This document shows positions 5,156 through 6,127 of a stretch of 6,127 nucleotides of DNA, in pieces (positions within the stretch are counted from its first letter, which is position 1; every line of letters starts with the position of its first letter). A program made the translations under genes and the position numbers. Under the pieces are notes generated by a model. That model made no database searches and was not told the DNA's origin. It worked only from the letters and a program-made list of their open reading frames with translations. This DNA is from Sneathiella sp. (lineage in GTDB: Bacteria > Pseudomonadota > Alphaproteobacteria > Sneathiellales > Sneathiellaceae): positions 1 through 6,127 of the forward strand of contig NVRR01000196.1 of the NCBI GenBank assembly GCA_002732675.1, in the 5' to 3' direction.

Positions 5156-6127
5156 ATGGCCCGTAAAGCAGTAATTTTGTTTAATTTGGGCGGTCCGGAT
5201 AGTTTGGAGGCCGTTGAGCCATTCTTATTTAATCTGTTCAATGATCCGGCAATTATTCGTGTTCCCGGGGTTTTTCGAAAATTGCTGGCACGATTTATAT
5301 CCCGCCGTCGGGCCCCCGTCGCCCAGGAAATTTATGCTCATATTGGCGGCTCATCACCGTTATTACCGCAAACCAACGCGCAGGCTGCCGCCTTGAGAGC
5401 GGCGTTGGCGACAGCGGACGATGAGAATAGCTATGAGATATTTATCTCCATGCGCTATTGGCACCCCTTTGCAGAGGAAACGGCGCGAGATGTCAAAGTC
5501 TATGATCCTGATGAGATTATTTTGTTGCCGCTCTATCCGCAGTTTTCATCGACAACCACGGCGTCGTCCTTTGAGAGCTGGCATAAAGCAGCGGCCAATG
5601 TCGGCCTGGAGGTGCCAACGGCCAGCCTTTGTTGTTATCCCGCCGAAAAGGGTCTCGCACAAGCCTACGCCGGTTTAATTGCGCCTTATCTTGTAGAGCT
5701 TGCGGGCCAGAAGACCAGGATTTTATTCTCGGCCCATGGTTTACCACAAAAAATTGTTGATGCTGGTGATCCCTATCAGTGGCAGATAGAAAAAACCGCC
5801 AAACAGATTGTAAGCACTCTGGATGTATTGCCGGCAGATTGGCGCGTCTGTTATCAAAGCCGGGTCGGACCGATGAAATGGTTGCAACCGTCGACGGAAG
5901 ATGAAATTCGCGCCGCAGGTGCAGAAGGCTTCAATTTGATTATCCTGCCCATTGCGTTCGTCTCTGAGCATTCAGAGACATTGGTTGAACTTGATATTGA
6001 ATATGCTGCATTAGCCGAAACCGCGGGGGTACCTCACTATCGGCGGGTGCCGACGGTTGGAATAACGTCCTCCTTTATGGAGGGACTGGCGGGCCTGGTC
6101 TTGAAAGCTGAAAGCGGTCGGGTTATG
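5156..6127 (+). CDS. hemH: Ferrochelatase (3' end outside window)
   Basis: The frame opens at ATG 5156, 12 nt after the hemE stop. It stays open for 324 codons to the window edge, so the stop lies beyond it and simple ORF scans miss the gene. Ferrochelatase inserts Fe2+ into protoporphyrin IX, the last step of protohaem synthesis, usually as a membrane-associated enzyme. The N-terminus ILFNLGGPDSLEAVEPFL (7-24) is the family signature. SAHGLP (192-197) carries the metal-site histidine H194. GDPY is at 204-207, and YQSRVGPMKWLQPST (232-246) follows. PIAFVSEHSETLVELDIEY (265-283) has H272, E274 and E278, corresponding to human H341, E343 and E347. Family length suggests only some 15-30 residues are missing. 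Whether the C-terminus binds a 2Fe-2S cluster, as in some alphaproteobacterial and animal enzymes, cannot be seen. The sequence reads through with no frameshift. Confidence 0.96.
   Translation, partial: MARKAVILFNLGGPDSLEAVEPFLFNLFNDPAIIRVPGVFRKLLARFISRRRAPVAQEIYAHIGGSSPLLPQTNAQAAALRAALATADDENSYEIFISMRYWHPFAEETARDVKVYDPDEIILLPLYPQFSSTTTASSFESWHKAAANVGLEVPTASLCCYPAEKGLAQAYAGLIAPYLVELAGQKTRILFSAHGLPQKIVDAGDPYQWQIEKTAKQIVSTLDVLPADWRVCYQSRVGPMKWLQPSTEDEIRAAGAEGFNLIILPIAFVSEHSETLVELDIEYAALAETAGVPHYRRVPTVGITSSFMEGLAGLVLKAESGRVM

Overview
The window is a compact stretch of an alphaproteobacterial chromosome that most likely contains the chromosomal replication origin (oriC). On the left lies the 3' end of secB (+ strand), then a tightly packed minus-strand gene run reading away from the centre: ppsR-type PEP synthase/PPDK regulatory protein, maf (YceF-like), aroE, coaE and dnaQ. 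On the right, hemE and hemH read away from the centre on the + strand. hemH runs off the right edge without a stop codon. Between the two divergent gene sets is a gene-free, AT-rich region of about 400 bp (3704-4099).

The gene order matches the surroundings of the Caulobacter crescentus origin Cori and the proposed Rickettsia origin, which lie between hemE and the RP001 (DUF299/PPSR) homologue. I recognise this from established knowledge of the class. The protein motifs also read as alphaproteobacterial. I cannot name a genus; base composition looks only moderately GC-rich, unlike the very GC-rich Caulobacter.

The gap itself looks like an origin. It has two abutting perfect DnaA boxes (TTATTCACA) just upstream of the PPSR gene. 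It has five exact TCCCCA hexamers, the sequence of the Caulobacter weak DnaA 'W-boxes', four of them embedded in nonamers with at most one mismatch to TTATCCCCA. Two of the DnaA-like nonamers form a perfect 11-bp inverted repeat. On the hemE side is a TAATCCACA box, then a triplet-periodic CAA/CTA stretch, then a 24-nt run of pure A/T that is a good unwinding-element candidate. No canonical CtrA site (TTAA-N7-TTAA) and no CcrM site (GANTC) is visible in the gap, unlike Caulobacter Cori.

The genes have housekeeping roles: post-translational control of PEP/pyruvate interconversion (PPSR), nucleotide pool cleaning (Maf), aromatic amino acid synthesis (AroE), the last step of CoA synthesis (CoaE), replication proofreading (DnaQ), protein export (SecB) and haem synthesis (HemE, HemH). 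Apart from secB, all genes point away from the putative origin and so would be co-directional with the replication forks. No mobile element, CRISPR array, tRNA or rRNA is seen.
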